Source: Cristatella mucedo
Lineage: Eukaryota > Bryozoa > Phylactolaemata > Cristatellidae
Assembly: GCA_009760855.2 (NCBI GenBank)
Contig: WPIO01000268.1
Span: 64,001-127,500, forward strand
DNA: 63,500 bases
Reading direction: 5' to 3'
Part shown: positions 21,300 to 31,545 of the stretch, piece after piece
Layout of the letters: each line of letters starts with the position of its first letter
How positions within the stretch are numbered: the stretch's first letter is position 1
Translations under genes and position numbers: made by a program
The notes under the pieces: generated by a model
What the model was told of the DNA's origin: nothing
The model's input: the letters and a program-made list of their open reading frames with translations, nothing else
Database searches by the model: none

Positions 21300-22539
21300 G
21301 TGTGGTACAAGGCGAGACCATAATGCTGGTCCTGGAGCTGGCAGCACTGGGTCCATTACACAAGTTCTTAATGAGTCAACCGTAAGTAACACGGCCTTGC
21401 AACTTTGCGCTGCTGCTCTAGGGGGGGGGGGAGATTACCCTATCCAAACTCTAAGTGTCTTGCAAGCGCAAAGAAAGACCGTGCAGATGCAGCCCCATCA
21501 GTATTTTTTCCGGCGTTCCACCAACTGGCTCTCTGACCTGCCCTTTTGACTGATGTGTACCAGTGAGTTTCCGATGGCAAAGATCCCACTCCTAATGTAT
21601 CAAGTGGCACTTGGCATGGAGTTTCTCGCGGCCAGCAAGTTTGTTCACCGCAACCTGGCTGCCAGGAACGTGCTTCTGGCTAGCGACACATTTGCCAAGA
21701 TAAGCGACTTCGGTCTGTCTAAGGCTATAGGCTCTGGCAACGAATATTACCTGGTGAGTCTTCCAGTCCATGATATCGCTGTGATCACAGTGCTGGCTGT
21801 GTCCCAGCTTATTTGCCTGCATGCCGGCCTGCATGGCTGACAGATGTGCTATTTACCTTGCTCCCGACTTCTGCCTTCCTCCAGCCAATGGTGCTGTCTG
21901 TCAGTCGACATTTAACTACCGTGTCCCTTGGTTTCCGTTGGCTAGGCAGCAAAGCCTGGAAAATGGCCTCTCAAATGGTATGCACCAGAATGTTCGTACT
22001 ATTATAAGTTCACACCTAAATCAGACGTGTGGTCTTACGGTGTCACGATGTGGGAAGCAACGTCGTACGGCAAGACGCCGTATGCAGTAAGTAGAGCGAG
22101 CGGAGCTTGCTCACACAGCCTTGCCACCTGCCGACCGCAGCTGCAGCAGTGGCTTCCTTCATGGCTCTAGCTACTCCTTCTGCTGCCTTCGGTGCAGCTG
22201 CATCCGGTTGCTGATGGTCATTGTAGAAGCAGAGGCCCGTTGACATTGTGAGCAGCATTGAGTATGGACAGCGGCTACGCAGGCCGTCCACGTGCCCAGA
22301 ACCTCTGTACGAGGTGATGCGCAAGTGCTGGGAGTTTGAGTGAGTACTGCCGCCTTTGCTCGATCGATTCGATCTTGCCCTTCCCACTAACCCTTACATT
22401 AGCTGTTGCTGCCTCCTTTGGCAAGGGAACTTACATATTCCTGCTTTTATGTTCGCCTCATAGTGCTTCCGATCGGCCGAGCTTTACTGAGATCGTAATG
22501 CTTATGAAGCCTCACACAGCTGGTGCCAAGTCGAAATGA
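21300..22539 (+). CDS. SYK-like tyrosine kinase, C-lobe exons, HRD changed to HRN
   Basis: Five exons in perfect phase: 21300-21381, 21564-21753, 21946-22086, 22227-22339, 22464-22539 (TGA stop). All have GT-AG borders and introns of 124-192 nt. They encode the hinge ([16 protein letters not shown]), the catalytic loop [13 protein letters not shown], the DFGLSKAIG magnesium motif, the activation segment with [39 protein letters not shown] and the C-terminal [18 protein letters not shown] / [10 protein letters not shown] helices. DFGLSKA, the paired tyrosines and KWYAPEC are typical of SYK/ZAP-70 (family knowledge). The catalytic Asp codon is AAC (Asn) at 21652-21654, which predicts loss of phosphotransfer. 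No N-lobe (glycine loop, VAxK lysine, helix C) is found upstream. It ends soon after the last helix. It is a pseudokinase or an ageing gene; the clean frames and splice sites favour recent or present expression. Confidence 0.85.
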
Positions 22540-22879
22540 GGCTGATACTACGCCTGCTGCACTCTTGCAGAGGCAGTGGTGTCGGTAGTGGCCGTGACCA
22601 CCGACAGCCTGTGTACGTGCAGGTCGCCACGGTCGACTCAATGGGAGAGAGAGCGAGAGAGAGAAAGAGAGTGGGAGCATCTCGTGGGCATGCATCTCGC
22701 CATACCATTTCCTGCTGCTGTTCTGTTTATGCAAGAGTCAGCCCCTGGATCGCTGCTTCTACTTCTACAACTGCTGCTGTGGACACGTTGCTTCACTACT
22801 TCGGCTATTTGACCATTGACGAGTCTGCTCCTATTGTTCCAATCACTAAACGTATCAGCTAAGGCAGCTTCTCTGTATA

Positions 22880-22884
<5 letters not shown>

Positions 22885-22944
<60 letters not shown>
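22885..22944. repeat. (AT)n microsatellite
   Basis: 60 bp of pure AT flanked on both sides by 'gtac', about 350 bp downstream of the kinase stop codon. It is fully self-complementary. Confidence 0.9.
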
Positions 22945-22948
<4 letters not shown>

Positions 22949-23151
22949 TTAGCTTGAGAACTGCTACTGTCACAATTTGAGTTGGGCATTTGCCCTGTGT
23001 ACTCGGCTGTTGCTGTCGACGTGTAGCAAATGAGCTTAGCTCAGAATTCTGTATTGCTTATGCCCTTATGTTTATTGACAGCTGCTTGGGCTCTTGATAT
23101 TGCTGCGCTCATGCATGCATTTTGCATGCACCTATAAATGTAAAAAAAAAT

Positions 23152-23310
23152 CCTAGCTGATTAAACAGCCTCTTTGTGTATAGCAATAGAAGAGCCTTTG
23201 CGGCTTTCACCACCCCTTGCCGTAGCAATAAAGGATCGCCCCCAGCAGGAAACGAACCCACGACCTCTGGAACGAGGTCGTGAAAGCAACCGCTTTACCT
23301 AGTGCGTCAT
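23152..23310 (-). repeat. tRNA-derived SINE, type B
   Basis: On the minus strand: 'taggtaaagcggttgctttc', 'gacctcgttccagaggtcgt', B-box-like 'gggttcgtttcc', then the body ending 'gtttaatcagctagga'. It is the best preserved type B copy. Confidence 0.75.
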
Positions 23311-23861
23311 CACTGTTCACCAGGATGTTGCTGTTAATATGATCGGCGTGCAGAGACCACTGCTGGTACGTCTACACTGCCATATCAAGACAGAGTTGCA
23401 GCAAGGCAGAGATGAGCTTCTGTCAAATCGTTAATGGGTTTGCTATGATAGTCCTATGTGTTGCTGAATCAGCTTTTTCTGCTTATGAATAGGAACGAAG
23501 GGGTAGGTGGGGCACAATTGTCAAGCCTGGTGCATCCTTCTCTTCTCTCTGCTCTTACGACAAGACCATGGTTTTGTAACGCCGAAGGCTCGGCGGGGTA
23601 AGCTTGACCTGCCGCTTACCTAGCGGCGTAGCCTATCGCCTAATGCCGTTCGGTGCCGCCTACGCGCCCAATAAGCTGGCCGCCACGAAACGAGCGTTTC
23701 TGGCGCTGACCTGCTTACCGTTACTAAAGGGGGTCGTGAGTCCGCGGCGTGAATTGGAAAGCGAGACACACAAATTGGGGATTTTACTGAACTTTATTCG
23801 CAAGCGCACAAATTCGCTGCGCGTCTAGTTCAGCTTTATCTCCACACTCCTCGCACGTTCA

Positions 23862-24360
23862 ACACTCTTGCGGAGGGAATACTCCTCCACAATAAGCGCG
23901 ACCCGGACCCTAAACCCTAACCGGTGAATTAGGAATCCGTTCCCACCTGTGCCGAGGGAATACCCCACACACGCCAACTCAAACACTCTTGCGGGGGGAA
24001 TACTCCTCCGCACTGAAGCACGTACCAGAGTCTAAACCCTGACCGGTGAATTAGAACTCGGTTTCCACCAGTGCGACCGGAATACTCCACACACGCCAAC
24101 TCAAGCACTCCTGCGGAGGAAATACTTCTTCACACTGGGGCTGCTTACGTGTATAATGGGAAACGACCCAAATAATCGGAGCCCGAACCAGAGTCTAAAC
24201 CCTGACCGGTGAACTAGAACTCGGTTTCAACCAGTGCGACAAGAATACTCCACACACGCCATCTCAAGCACTCCTGCAGAGGAAATACTTCTCCACTGAA
24301 GCGCGACCCGGAGCCTAAACCCTACCCGGTGAACTAGAGCTCCACACACGCCAACTACGC
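23862..24360. repeat. minisatellite, four units of about 122 bp
   Basis: Units begin near 23862, 23983, 24105 and 24267 with 'cactcttgcgg' or 'cactcctgcgg'. Each contains 'cctaaaccct' plus 'accggtgaa' and ends 'cacacacgccaactc'. Unit 3 is about 40 bp longer (insertion 'ggctgcttacgtgtataatg..'). GC content is clearly above the surroundings. The core 'ccctaaaccctaa' in unit 1 looks telomere-like but does not repeat as such. Confidence 0.8.
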
Positions 24361-26084
24361 CTAACTCGAGCCGGCAAATCCCTATGCCGAGACCACGTGC
24401 TAGCGCGCACACATACGACACAAAAGAAACGCAAAACACGAAAGAACACACAAAATGCCAGCTCGGGCGCGATACGACCGTGTTCGGTGGAGTTCCACCG
24501 AATCCTCCTTGCGCTGTCTCGTCTTGTTCCGTCCATCGTCGGCGGACAGCCCGCCCTCCTCCCTCGCTTTCAGAGAAACGAGTGCGACGGCATCGAAGCC
24601 GGACCAAAGACAATAGACACGAGGCCAAGAGCGAGCGTCGCTCGACTCTTAAATACCTAGCTGAAACAATGGGGCAAGAGCTTTGTATTGGGTATTGGGT
24701 ATTGGGTTGTTTGTGGTATTGGGCCCGGACACCTTGGGCCATTACAGAAAGGAATGACTACCGTCCCCAGGCCACTGGCAGGGCACCTCCGTCCAGCTTG
24801 AATGGCGAATGGGTTCCAGACGCTTCTTTCTTGGGAAGAGGGAAGGCGGGGGTTGACAGGCCAGCCAACATCTATCAGCAGCTTCCGCGAGTATCGGACC
24901 AATTCTAAAGGCCGAATCGCCGCTGCTCATCTCCGAGCTTCCTGGCCTGCTCCTAAGCGCTTCCTCTCTAACTGCACTGCTCCTAAGCGCTTCCTCTCTA
25001 ACTGCACTGACGCTCCTCTCTGGCTCATTGCTCCAGGACAAAGGGGCTCTAGCCCGCCGCCGAACAGCTCTTGTTCGCGCTAAAATTCAGCCAAAGCCAG
25101 CAGGGCGCTACAGTTTTATTTGCACCAGATCAATGCCAGATCGGCTGCCTTAATAGTGGCTTTCAAACCCGCATCTGTTTGTTTCACATCTGTGGAACCG
25201 TTGCCTTGCCACGCGCTGGACATGGCAGCACTGCTGACGGCAGCAAGCTTTCCCCTAGCATCTAAAGGTCATGTACGTCGAGAACAGCAAGCAAATGCAG
25301 CAGCTCAGAGACAGTTCTTGTGTGCAGAGGCTGAGTCTGAATTTGCAGTGCAAAATTTACAATTTATCAAATTCAACATAGAAATCATATATATATGTAT
25401 ATATATATTAAACATTATAAAGTCAAATTTACAGTGCAAAATAAAAGTGTTTAACTGAAAATAATTTGGTGGTAGGTCAGTGAGTCGAAGTATGACATTA
25501 ATTTGTCAGTGAGGGTCTGAGGGCTGGTAGGCTGGGTCATGGGAATAGGGGCTAGTGGTTCAGGTCGCCATGCCTCATGCCTAAAACCTGATACCTGGTT
25601 ACAGGCGTTCCTTCGAGGCAAAATGCTTTAACCATCGTTCCCACGGAAGACAGCTTTTGTTCACTTTTTAAGTGACGTAAAATGAGGGTTGTAGCTGACG
25701 TGATCTTTATAATGCATGTGCATAATAAATTGAGGGGTCATTGCGAGTTGTATAGTTTATTCTTAGCAGTTCGAACAAAGTACATCAACCCAAGCTCACT
25801 TGTTGCAGCAGGTACGCCCACGTGAGTAGAGCTGTAGCACCGTGCAGCCTGCTGCATTTGGCAGGTCTGGTGCAGATTTGAGGTTCCTACTTTTTGTCTT
25901 GTTCACGGCTGCACCTCATTCTTGGATCTAAGGAGTGCTTGTCCTCCGTGTAGCTCTGATGAGAGGGTTGGTGGGAGTGTGTGCTGCAGCTTCACGTTTT
26001 GAGTGGTAGGTGGGTTTAAGTTAAGCCTCGGATAAAGTTTTCATTCTACTGCCTCAAGCCAGGTGGCAAAATTATTGGTTTGCT
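24361..26084. other. GC-rich stretch, no recognisable gene
   Basis: The continuous frame at 24384-24908 has low-complexity Arg/Pro-rich composition and no motif I recognise. Overlapping frames on the other strand are as long, as expected in GC-rich DNA. It holds an exact tandem duplication at 24952-25011. Beyond 25100 the sequence is AT-richer and featureless. Confidence 0.45.
24952..25011. repeat. 30-bp tandem duplication
   Basis: The unit 'ctcctaagcgcttcctctct' plus 'aactgcactg' occurs twice head to tail without mismatch, a recent local duplication. Confidence 0.85.
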
Positions 26085-26220
26085 CATTGTGAAGCCTCAT
26101 TTATGTAGGGGCAGAATAGCTGCAGTGGCTGTCACCCTGCTTGCAGTGGTAAGTAATGGATTGCCCTACTGCATGACTCAAACCCACAACCTGGCTGCTA
26201 AAGAGTGTACACCTTACCCC
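26085..26220 (-). repeat. tRNA-derived SINE, type B, degenerate
   Basis: On the minus strand 'gtgggtttgagtc' resembles the B-box, with 'ccactgcaagcagggtgaca' downstream as in the other type B copies. It lies close to the left edge of the AT-rich Polinton-like block. Confidence 0.5.
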
Positions 26221-26402
26221 GGGCTTAGATTTGGGTGGTCCTCGTGACCTGCAGTAGTGCTGTGATCAGCCGAAAGTGTGCCTCGGGTCTGTTGGCTTAT
26301 ACGGAGTTTGAAGTCCCTTTCTCGAGCCTTGGAAGTTTCGTGTACTTGCAAGCAGTTAAGCTTGACATGTCCTAAAAAGGCCCATTGCAAATATTTTGGT
26401 TG

Positions 26403-26545
26403 AGAGAAATGTACCCTCCTGAAAATTATAAATGAACTATTACAACTATTAACTCTTTTAACATTGTTCCTTTGTGTTTACCTTTAACTGCTGGAAATAG
26501 TTTAGAAATAGCACAAATAGCTTCATGATCTAAACAATTATGTAA
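26403..26545 (-). pseudogene. Cys/His-containing ORF remnant in Polinton block 1
   Basis: Minus-strand open stretch containing LHNCLDHEAICAISKLF, with Cys and His spaced like a degenerate zinc site, ending LKELIVVIVHL and a stop. The upstream end is broken by stops. I do not recognise a family. Confidence 0.35.
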
Positions 26546-26684
26546 AGAAGTAGAACATTGTTTTTTAGTGTTTCTTAACTAATGAATACAGTTTAGTTGG
26601 TTTTTCTTTTTTATAGTAATTAGAATTTATGTTACAGTATGAACTAATGAGTATTTCACTATTTTGTGAAAGACTAGAATCAAA

Positions 26685-26840
26685 TTATGTTTCACTCATA
26701 TCTAAATCACATTTATCACTACGTATTTCATACTTTTGTTCTGGTCTTTTTCTTTTTAATGGTTTACAATAAGGATGACCTGTTTCAAGGCATTCAATTT
26801 CATTAAACGTATTTAAACATGCATCACAAAATATTTCCAT
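26685..26840 (-). CDS. 51-residue Cys-rich protein in Polinton block 1
   Basis: Intact small frame from ATG (26840) to TAA. It begins MEIFCDACLNTFNEIECLE and continues TGHPYCKPLKRKR. CxxC near the N-terminus plus HPYC suggests a zinc-ribbon or zinc-finger fold, and the basic run KPLKRKRP suggests nucleic acid binding or nuclear localisation (inference). It is divergent from the integrase gene on the other strand, about 20 bp from its first readable codons. Small zinc proteins are common in Polinton-like elements, but I cannot match this one. Confidence 0.5.
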   Translation of the reverse strand: MEIFCDACLNTFNEIECLETGHPYCKPLKRKRPEQKYEIRSDKCDLDMSET

Positions 26841-26861
26841 TCTCTATAGAATGTCATTTTT

Positions 26862-27702
26862 AATTCTAAAAGAAAGAAAGAAGGTAAGTTCAATCCTGAT
26901 TCAGATATAAGGCAAGTATTCAAACCAAGACCAAAAGTAATTCCACAAGGTTTCTTTAATATTGTTCAGCCTAATTAAAATCATCAAGCAGATATTTTGT
27001 ACATGATTATGCCTAATGATTCTGGATATAAAGATGCTTTGAGTGTGATTGATGCTGCTAGTCGATATTAAGATTCAAGACCGCTTAAAACTAAATCTTC
27101 TAAAGAAGTAACAAAAGCAATAATAGATATTGACAATAAAGGTCCTTTGAAATGGCCAAAGAAGATAACAGTAGATCCTGGATCTGAGTTTAAAGGAGAG
27201 TTTTCTAAAGAAATGAAAAGAAATGAAACGCGTGTTAAAGAAGGTACTACTAAAAAGAGTGTTGCATTAGTTGAAAGAATAAATAGAACTGTAGCAGAAA
27301 GAGCCTTTATTACACATTATGAAAAAGACTTAAAAAACAATAATAATGGATATTATACCAGAAATAAAGAGTGCATTGAAAATTTACCTAAGATTATTGA
27401 TTATCTAAATAATAGTGTTACAAGAATGATTGGCGAAAAACCTGAAAAGGCGATAAAAAAAGAATCAGTAAAACTAAAGAAACCAAAATACAATGGAAAA
27501 CTTGGAGAGCAGAAAACATTGATAGAACTTGGAACAACTGTTAGATATTTACTAGAACCAGGTGAAGGAGAAGATGAAAAAAGAAGAAGAGCTACAGACC
27601 CAATATAGAGTTTAACTAAACATAATATTGCTAGAATAATGGTATTGAAAAAACAAACCGGCTAGATATTTCGTAAATGGTGTTAAGAGAAGTTTTGTTT
27701 AA
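26862..27702 (+). pseudogene. Polinton-type integrase, broken
   Basis: Retroviral-like (rve) DDE integrase typical of Polintons. First catalytic Asp in NHQADILYM, then DALSVIDAASRY, second Asp in TVDPGSEF, Glu in ALVERINRTVAERA. An RRRATDPI-type start of the C-terminal chromo/SH3-like tail follows. The frame holds TAA codons before NHQAD and after AASRY, a TAG after ATDPI, a frameshift near 27660 and more stops beyond. The longest uninterrupted piece is 27147-27608. The catalytic triad itself is still present. In living elements the enzyme inserts element DNA with short target duplications (family knowledge). This copy cannot make a full protein. Confidence 0.85.
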
Positions 27703-27753
27703 GAGTTGTTTTGAGAGGAATTATAAGCTATTAACCAAATTTAATTTCAGTTT

Positions 27754-27971
27754 GTGAACTTCCCAATACAATTCCTAAAAATTAGATTGTGTCAAATAAA
27801 ATTGACAAGAGCTAGATACGCAATTAAAATCATAAATATAGTAATAGCATTAGGAGTAACTGCTTTAAGTACTTATATTCAAATTTTCCCGACTATTAGT
27901 CATGCAGTAACTTTCTTTTCGGCACTATCTGTAATTTTTTTATCAGTTGATTGTGTTCTATCGGAAATATG
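27754..27971 (+). pseudogene. membrane-protein ORF of the Polinton block, split by LINE insertion
   Basis: Basic N-terminal part followed by two hydrophobic stretches (IKIINIVIALGVTALSTYI and HAVTFFSALSVIFLSV), suggesting two membrane helices. The frame runs into LINE A at 27972. On the far side (30592-30683) a Lys-rich AT-rich frame containing NALNSISEIISKITNGL looks like its continuation. Function is unknown. Confidence 0.45.
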
Positions 27972-28014
27972 CTATTTTCAGCTTCATAACGTTGCTGAAA
28001 TTAGGGCTTGTTTA
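27972..28014 (+). repeat. LINE A sense stub, left part of a split copy
   Basis: 'ctattttcagcttcataac' to 'gggcttgttta', sense LINE A. Its natural continuation ('ataaggatacc') is found at 29851, on the other side of an antisense LINE. Confidence 0.65.
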
Positions 28015-28163
28015 TAATAATAATAATAATAATAATAATTCACTTGATAAAGCACCCTCTGAGAACTCAATCTCTCTCTAGGCGCTTTACATTTGCTTTA
28101 AAGTGAAATGCAATTAAATGGCAAGTAAAATCATGCTTGAAAAACAAACGAGATGAATAATAT
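28015..28163 (-). repeat. LINE A 3' end with (ATT)n tail, antisense
   Basis: (TAA)n at 28015-28039 followed by the antisense tail 'gataaagcaccctctgagaa' and 'aggcgctttacatttgct'. It stops at 'gaataatat', where about 700 bp of the normal element are missing before the antisense coding part starts. Confidence 0.7.
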
Positions 28164-29850
28164 CTAAACAAGCCCAAATTTTAGCAATGTTATGAAGCTG
28201 AAAATAGGCTGATTTGACTGTGGAGCTGATGTGGTCGTCTAACAAGAGGTCGCTTTGGAATATGACACCTAGATTTCGAGCTGTTTTGACAGGAGATATG
28301 GTGACAGAGCCAATTTTGAGAGTCAGCCTTTCCAATCTCTGGCTCACACTGGGTTTGCCCATAACTAGTAAGTTAGTTTTATCATCGTTAAGTTTTAGAA
28401 AATTTGCTGCCATCCATGTGCGGATGTCATCAATGCATGCAGCTAGTGAGTTGAGAGAATTTGAGGTGCTCGAAGGCTGGGGGAATCAAAGCAAAGGTAC
28501 AACTGAGTGTCATCCGCATAGAAGTGAAAGCCTAGATTGTGCTTGGCAATCACATCAGCAAGAGGCAGAGTATAAACCGTGAAAAGAACCGGACCTAGCA
28601 CTGAGCCCTGAGGTACTCCATATTTCACAGGTATTTCAGATGATCTTTGTCCATTCACGTCAATACTCTGGATTCTCCCACTGAGACAGGACCTGGACCA
28701 CTGCAGAGCAGTGCCAGTGATGCCCAGGCGAGATGAGAGGCGCTCTAGAAGAACTTTTTGATCGATGCTATCAAAAGCTGCCGAAAGATCAAGCAAAACA
28801 AGCAGAGACACTCTACCCATGTCTGCATTCCTAAGTAGGTCGTTGTATACCCGAAGCAATGCTGACTCTGTGGAGTGATTAGTTCTAAAGCCAGACTGGA
28901 ACTTACTAGCAAGGTGTGAGGTTTCGATATACGAGTTTAGCTGGTCCGCCACGACCCGTTCGAGTGTCTTTGATAGGAATGGTAGAAGGGAAACTGGGCG
29001 GTAGTTGCTCAAGTTCTCTTGGTCAAGTGTAGCTTTCTTGAGAAGTGGCATGACTACAGCTTTTTTGAAAGGTGCTGGGACATGACCTGAGGCTAATGAC
29101 ATATTAATGATGTTAGTTATGCATGGCAGCAGCAGATCAATGCAACGTAGGAGCAGGACAGTTGGAATAGGGTCAAGAGGACTTGTTGTGTTCTTTGATT
29201 GAGATACGAACTTTACGACTAGATCACTAGTGACCTACTTAAATGCAGACATTGAGGTGCAGCCAGGAACCGAGGAACAGCATTCTAGTGTGGAGGTTGT
29301 CATCGCAGGGATGGATTCCCTGATCTTGTCTATCTTCTGCACAAAGAATCGAGAGAAGCGATCGGCTAGATCATCATTAGGATCATCAGGTAAGGAGCTA
29401 ATTTGGGAACGGTTGAGGAGATGGTTTATTGTCGACATCAGCATTTTTGGATTGTGCATTTGTGATTCAACAATTTTGTTTTATAAAAACTAGACTTAGC
29501 CTTTGCTAGGATCGATTGGTACAACCTACAGTAGTCTTCATATGCCTGTCGATGGACAGTTAGTCCGGATCTTGTGTACGCTTTTTCAAGCTTTCGTTGA
29601 GTAGACTTGGCTAGCATAATGTCTGCGGTAAACCATAGGCCGTCTGGGCAGGGGCACACAGTGCGCTTTGTCAGAGGGGCAAACTCGTCTAGCGTGTCAG
29701 CTAGTGTCGTGTTGAAGCTATCTACCAATGATGACAGATCGGAGGGAGGATTGAGCAGCAGAGGTGAAGCAGATATTCTCGCACGGACAGCATCGATGTC
29801 AAGGGTTTTGAGGTTTCGCGATTCACAGGTTATTGTAGAGGAGGATGTAT
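28161..29850 (-). pseudogene. LINE A (L2/CR1-type) reverse transcriptase, antisense
   Basis: Minus-strand pol gene of a non-LTR retrotransposon. Motifs: FKKAVVMPLLKK, NYRPVSLLPFLSKTLERVV, FQSGFRTNHSTESALL, LLDLSAAFDSID, YGVPQGSVLGPVLFTVYTLP and the catalytic FYADDTQLYLCF. Upstream (29440-29840) lies the endonuclease-RT linker (DGLWFTADIMLAKSTQRKLEK). An apurinic-type endonuclease is not seen, so the copy is 5'-truncated. Frameshifts occur near 28480 and 29105. The clade call (L2/CR1) rests on the YADDTQLY box and the ATT tail and is tentative. Confidence 0.8.
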
Positions 29851-30591
29851 ATAAGGATACCACGTCCAAGTTGGTCCAAGCATTCATGACATCCCGTCTC
29901 GACATCTGCAACTCACTGCTTACTGGCCTACCAGCATGTGCGATCAGGCGATTGCAGCTTGTGCAAAACTCTGCAGCTAGGCTTGTCTGTCGTGAGCGTC
30001 GCAGTTGCCACATTACTCCACTTCTCGCCGACCTACACTGGCTACCAGTGAGGCAACGGATTGACTTCCAGGTTTTGTCGCTCACTTTTAGGTCTCTTCA
30101 TTCTAAGGCTCCAGCCTATCTTTCAGAGATACTACCCCATCAGGCCAAGCATCGTACCACCTGCTTTTCGGAATCCAGCAGTTTGGAAATACCTCGTACA
30201 AAGCTTAAATCCTTTGGTGACCGTGTATTTAGTTCGTAGGCCCCCAAAGCCTGAAACTCGCTCCTGACTTGTGTCAGAACATTCCCTGACTTGACCACAT
30301 TTAAAAGAAACTTAAAAACACACCTATTTAGGACTGCGTTCAGTGGGTCCTTGTGATTCGTCCTTGATGTGCTTATGGGTGCTGACACTGTGCATGCTGC
30401 CACTAACCACATTTGCATGCTGACCCTGTGCATGTCACCCCTAGCCTTATTATTCATCCTGTTTGTTTTTCAAGCATGATTTTACTTACTATTCAATTGC
30501 ATATCACTTTGCAGCAAATGTAAAGCGCCTAGAGAGAGATTGAGTTCTCTGAGGGCGATTTATCAAGTGCAATATTATTATTATTATTATT
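29851..30591 (+). repeat. LINE A 3' part, sense, with ATT tail
   Basis: Starts exactly at 'ataaggataccacgtccaag' and runs through the C-terminal coding part (RRLQLVQNSAARLVCRERR) and the 3' UTR to (ATT)n ending at about 30591. Together with the preceding antisense copy it makes a head-to-head structure. Confidence 0.75.
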
Positions 30592-30684
30592 AAATAGATA
30601 AAAGTAAAAGAAACGCGTTAAATTCCATTTCTGAAATAATATCAAAGATTACTAATGGTTTATCTGATGATGAAATTACACACT

Positions 30685-31075
30685 GCTGCCACAGTTTCAG
30701 CCTCCTCGCCCCCTAATACCTGTATGGACAATAAATTAGCTGTACCGTTTCTGTGCTTAACGACAGCTGGCGACAGAAACTTTAGCTTTGCAGTTCCTAG
30801 ACTGTGAAGCTTACTTCCAGAAGACTTTTGCAACGTTGCCGACTATGGCTCATTCTCTTTAGCCGTCCTAAGATGCTTGTTCTGTACTACTTGCTACCTC
30901 TAATGCTCTCATGACTATGCTGTGCTTCCCACTATCCTTCGGTTGCATGGAATGAAGTTTGTTGGCTACGAAAGCGTATCGAAAGCTACTTAGGCTGTGA
31001 GTGAGCTACACGAAGCTTTCCTTCGTAACATCCACATAGTCTTCATGGGTATGTGGAGTTGCAGACGGTTTAGGA
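30685..31075 (+). repeat. LINE family B 3' region
   Basis: 'cagtttcagcctcctcgccc', 'agctgtaccgtttctgtgct', 'gaatgaagtttgttggctac' and 'ggagttgcagacgg', as at 35440-35885. The copy belongs to a duplicated segment. Confidence 0.6.
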
Positions 31076-31545
31076 TTGCATTAAATTAAATGAATATCTC
31101 GGAAAACGTAATCACAGGTAAAATCCCGCCCCGAGCCTAATGCTGTTACCAAACGAAAATAAAAAAATGAAGTGCCGTCACCAAATGAAGACAGTTTTGC
31201 TACTTAGCTGTTTGTTATTCGTGCTCTGTCGGTTAAACTGGGTGGTGCGATGAGTTTGGTTTCTGCCAACCGGCTATTCTTGTAGCTATATCAGAGTGCA
31301 CTCGACGTTCGCTCTTAAGATAACGTGTGCTGGCGGTCTAAGTACCGGCCACCTCAGTGTTGTGCTATGCCGTGCAAATACTTTGCATCTTTTGATGAAG
31401 TATAGCTGATAGGCAAGGGCAAGGTGAGCGAACACTCGAGATAGCAAAGATGAAACATAGATAAGGACGTTGCGACGCCGACTTTTGGCTGCTGGACATC
31501 CCCGGTAATGCTAACGGCTAGCTGATGCTTTACTCCTTTATAATA
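31076..31545 (+). other. segment duplicated at 35.9 and 36.5-36.9 kb
   Basis: Unassigned DNA nearly collinear with 35886-35960 plus 36510-36930 (for example 'ccaaccggctattcttgt', 'gatgaaacatagataagg'). No gene is evident in either copy. Confidence 0.6.

Larger units (their letters stand above)
26400..30683 (+). mobile_element. Polinton/Maverick-like fragment 1 (integrase side), interrupted by LINEs
   Basis: Abrupt change to AT-rich DNA at about 26400 and back at about 30684. It contains a broken retroviral-type integrase (+), a membrane-protein ORF (+) and small Cys/His ORFs (-). From 27972 to 30591 it is interrupted by an inverted LINE A complex, after which an AT-rich open frame continues for about 30 codons to 30683 and is then cut by a LINE B fragment. 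I did not identify terminal inverted repeats, so the boundaries are compositional. Whether it belongs to the same insertion as the 49.5-57.1 kb block is unresolved. Confidence 0.65.

Noticed and set aside
21553-21840. The kinase as a complete active gene
   Set aside because: The HRD aspartate is Asn and the N-lobe is not found, so an active kinase is not supported by this sequence.
24384-24908. 174-codon Arg/Pro-rich ORF as a gene
   Set aside because: No motif, similar-length frames on the other strand, and proximity to a GC-rich minisatellite suggest chance.
26900-27700. In-frame TAA/TAG in the integrase as evidence of stop-codon reassignment
   Set aside because: TAA, TAG and TGA all occur, together with frameshifts, and host exons use TGA as a real stop. 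Decay explains this better.
28161-30591. Simple twin priming as the full explanation of the inverted LINE
   Set aside because: It explains the antisense RT plus sense 3' part, but not the extra sense stub and antisense tail on the left, nor two separate tails.
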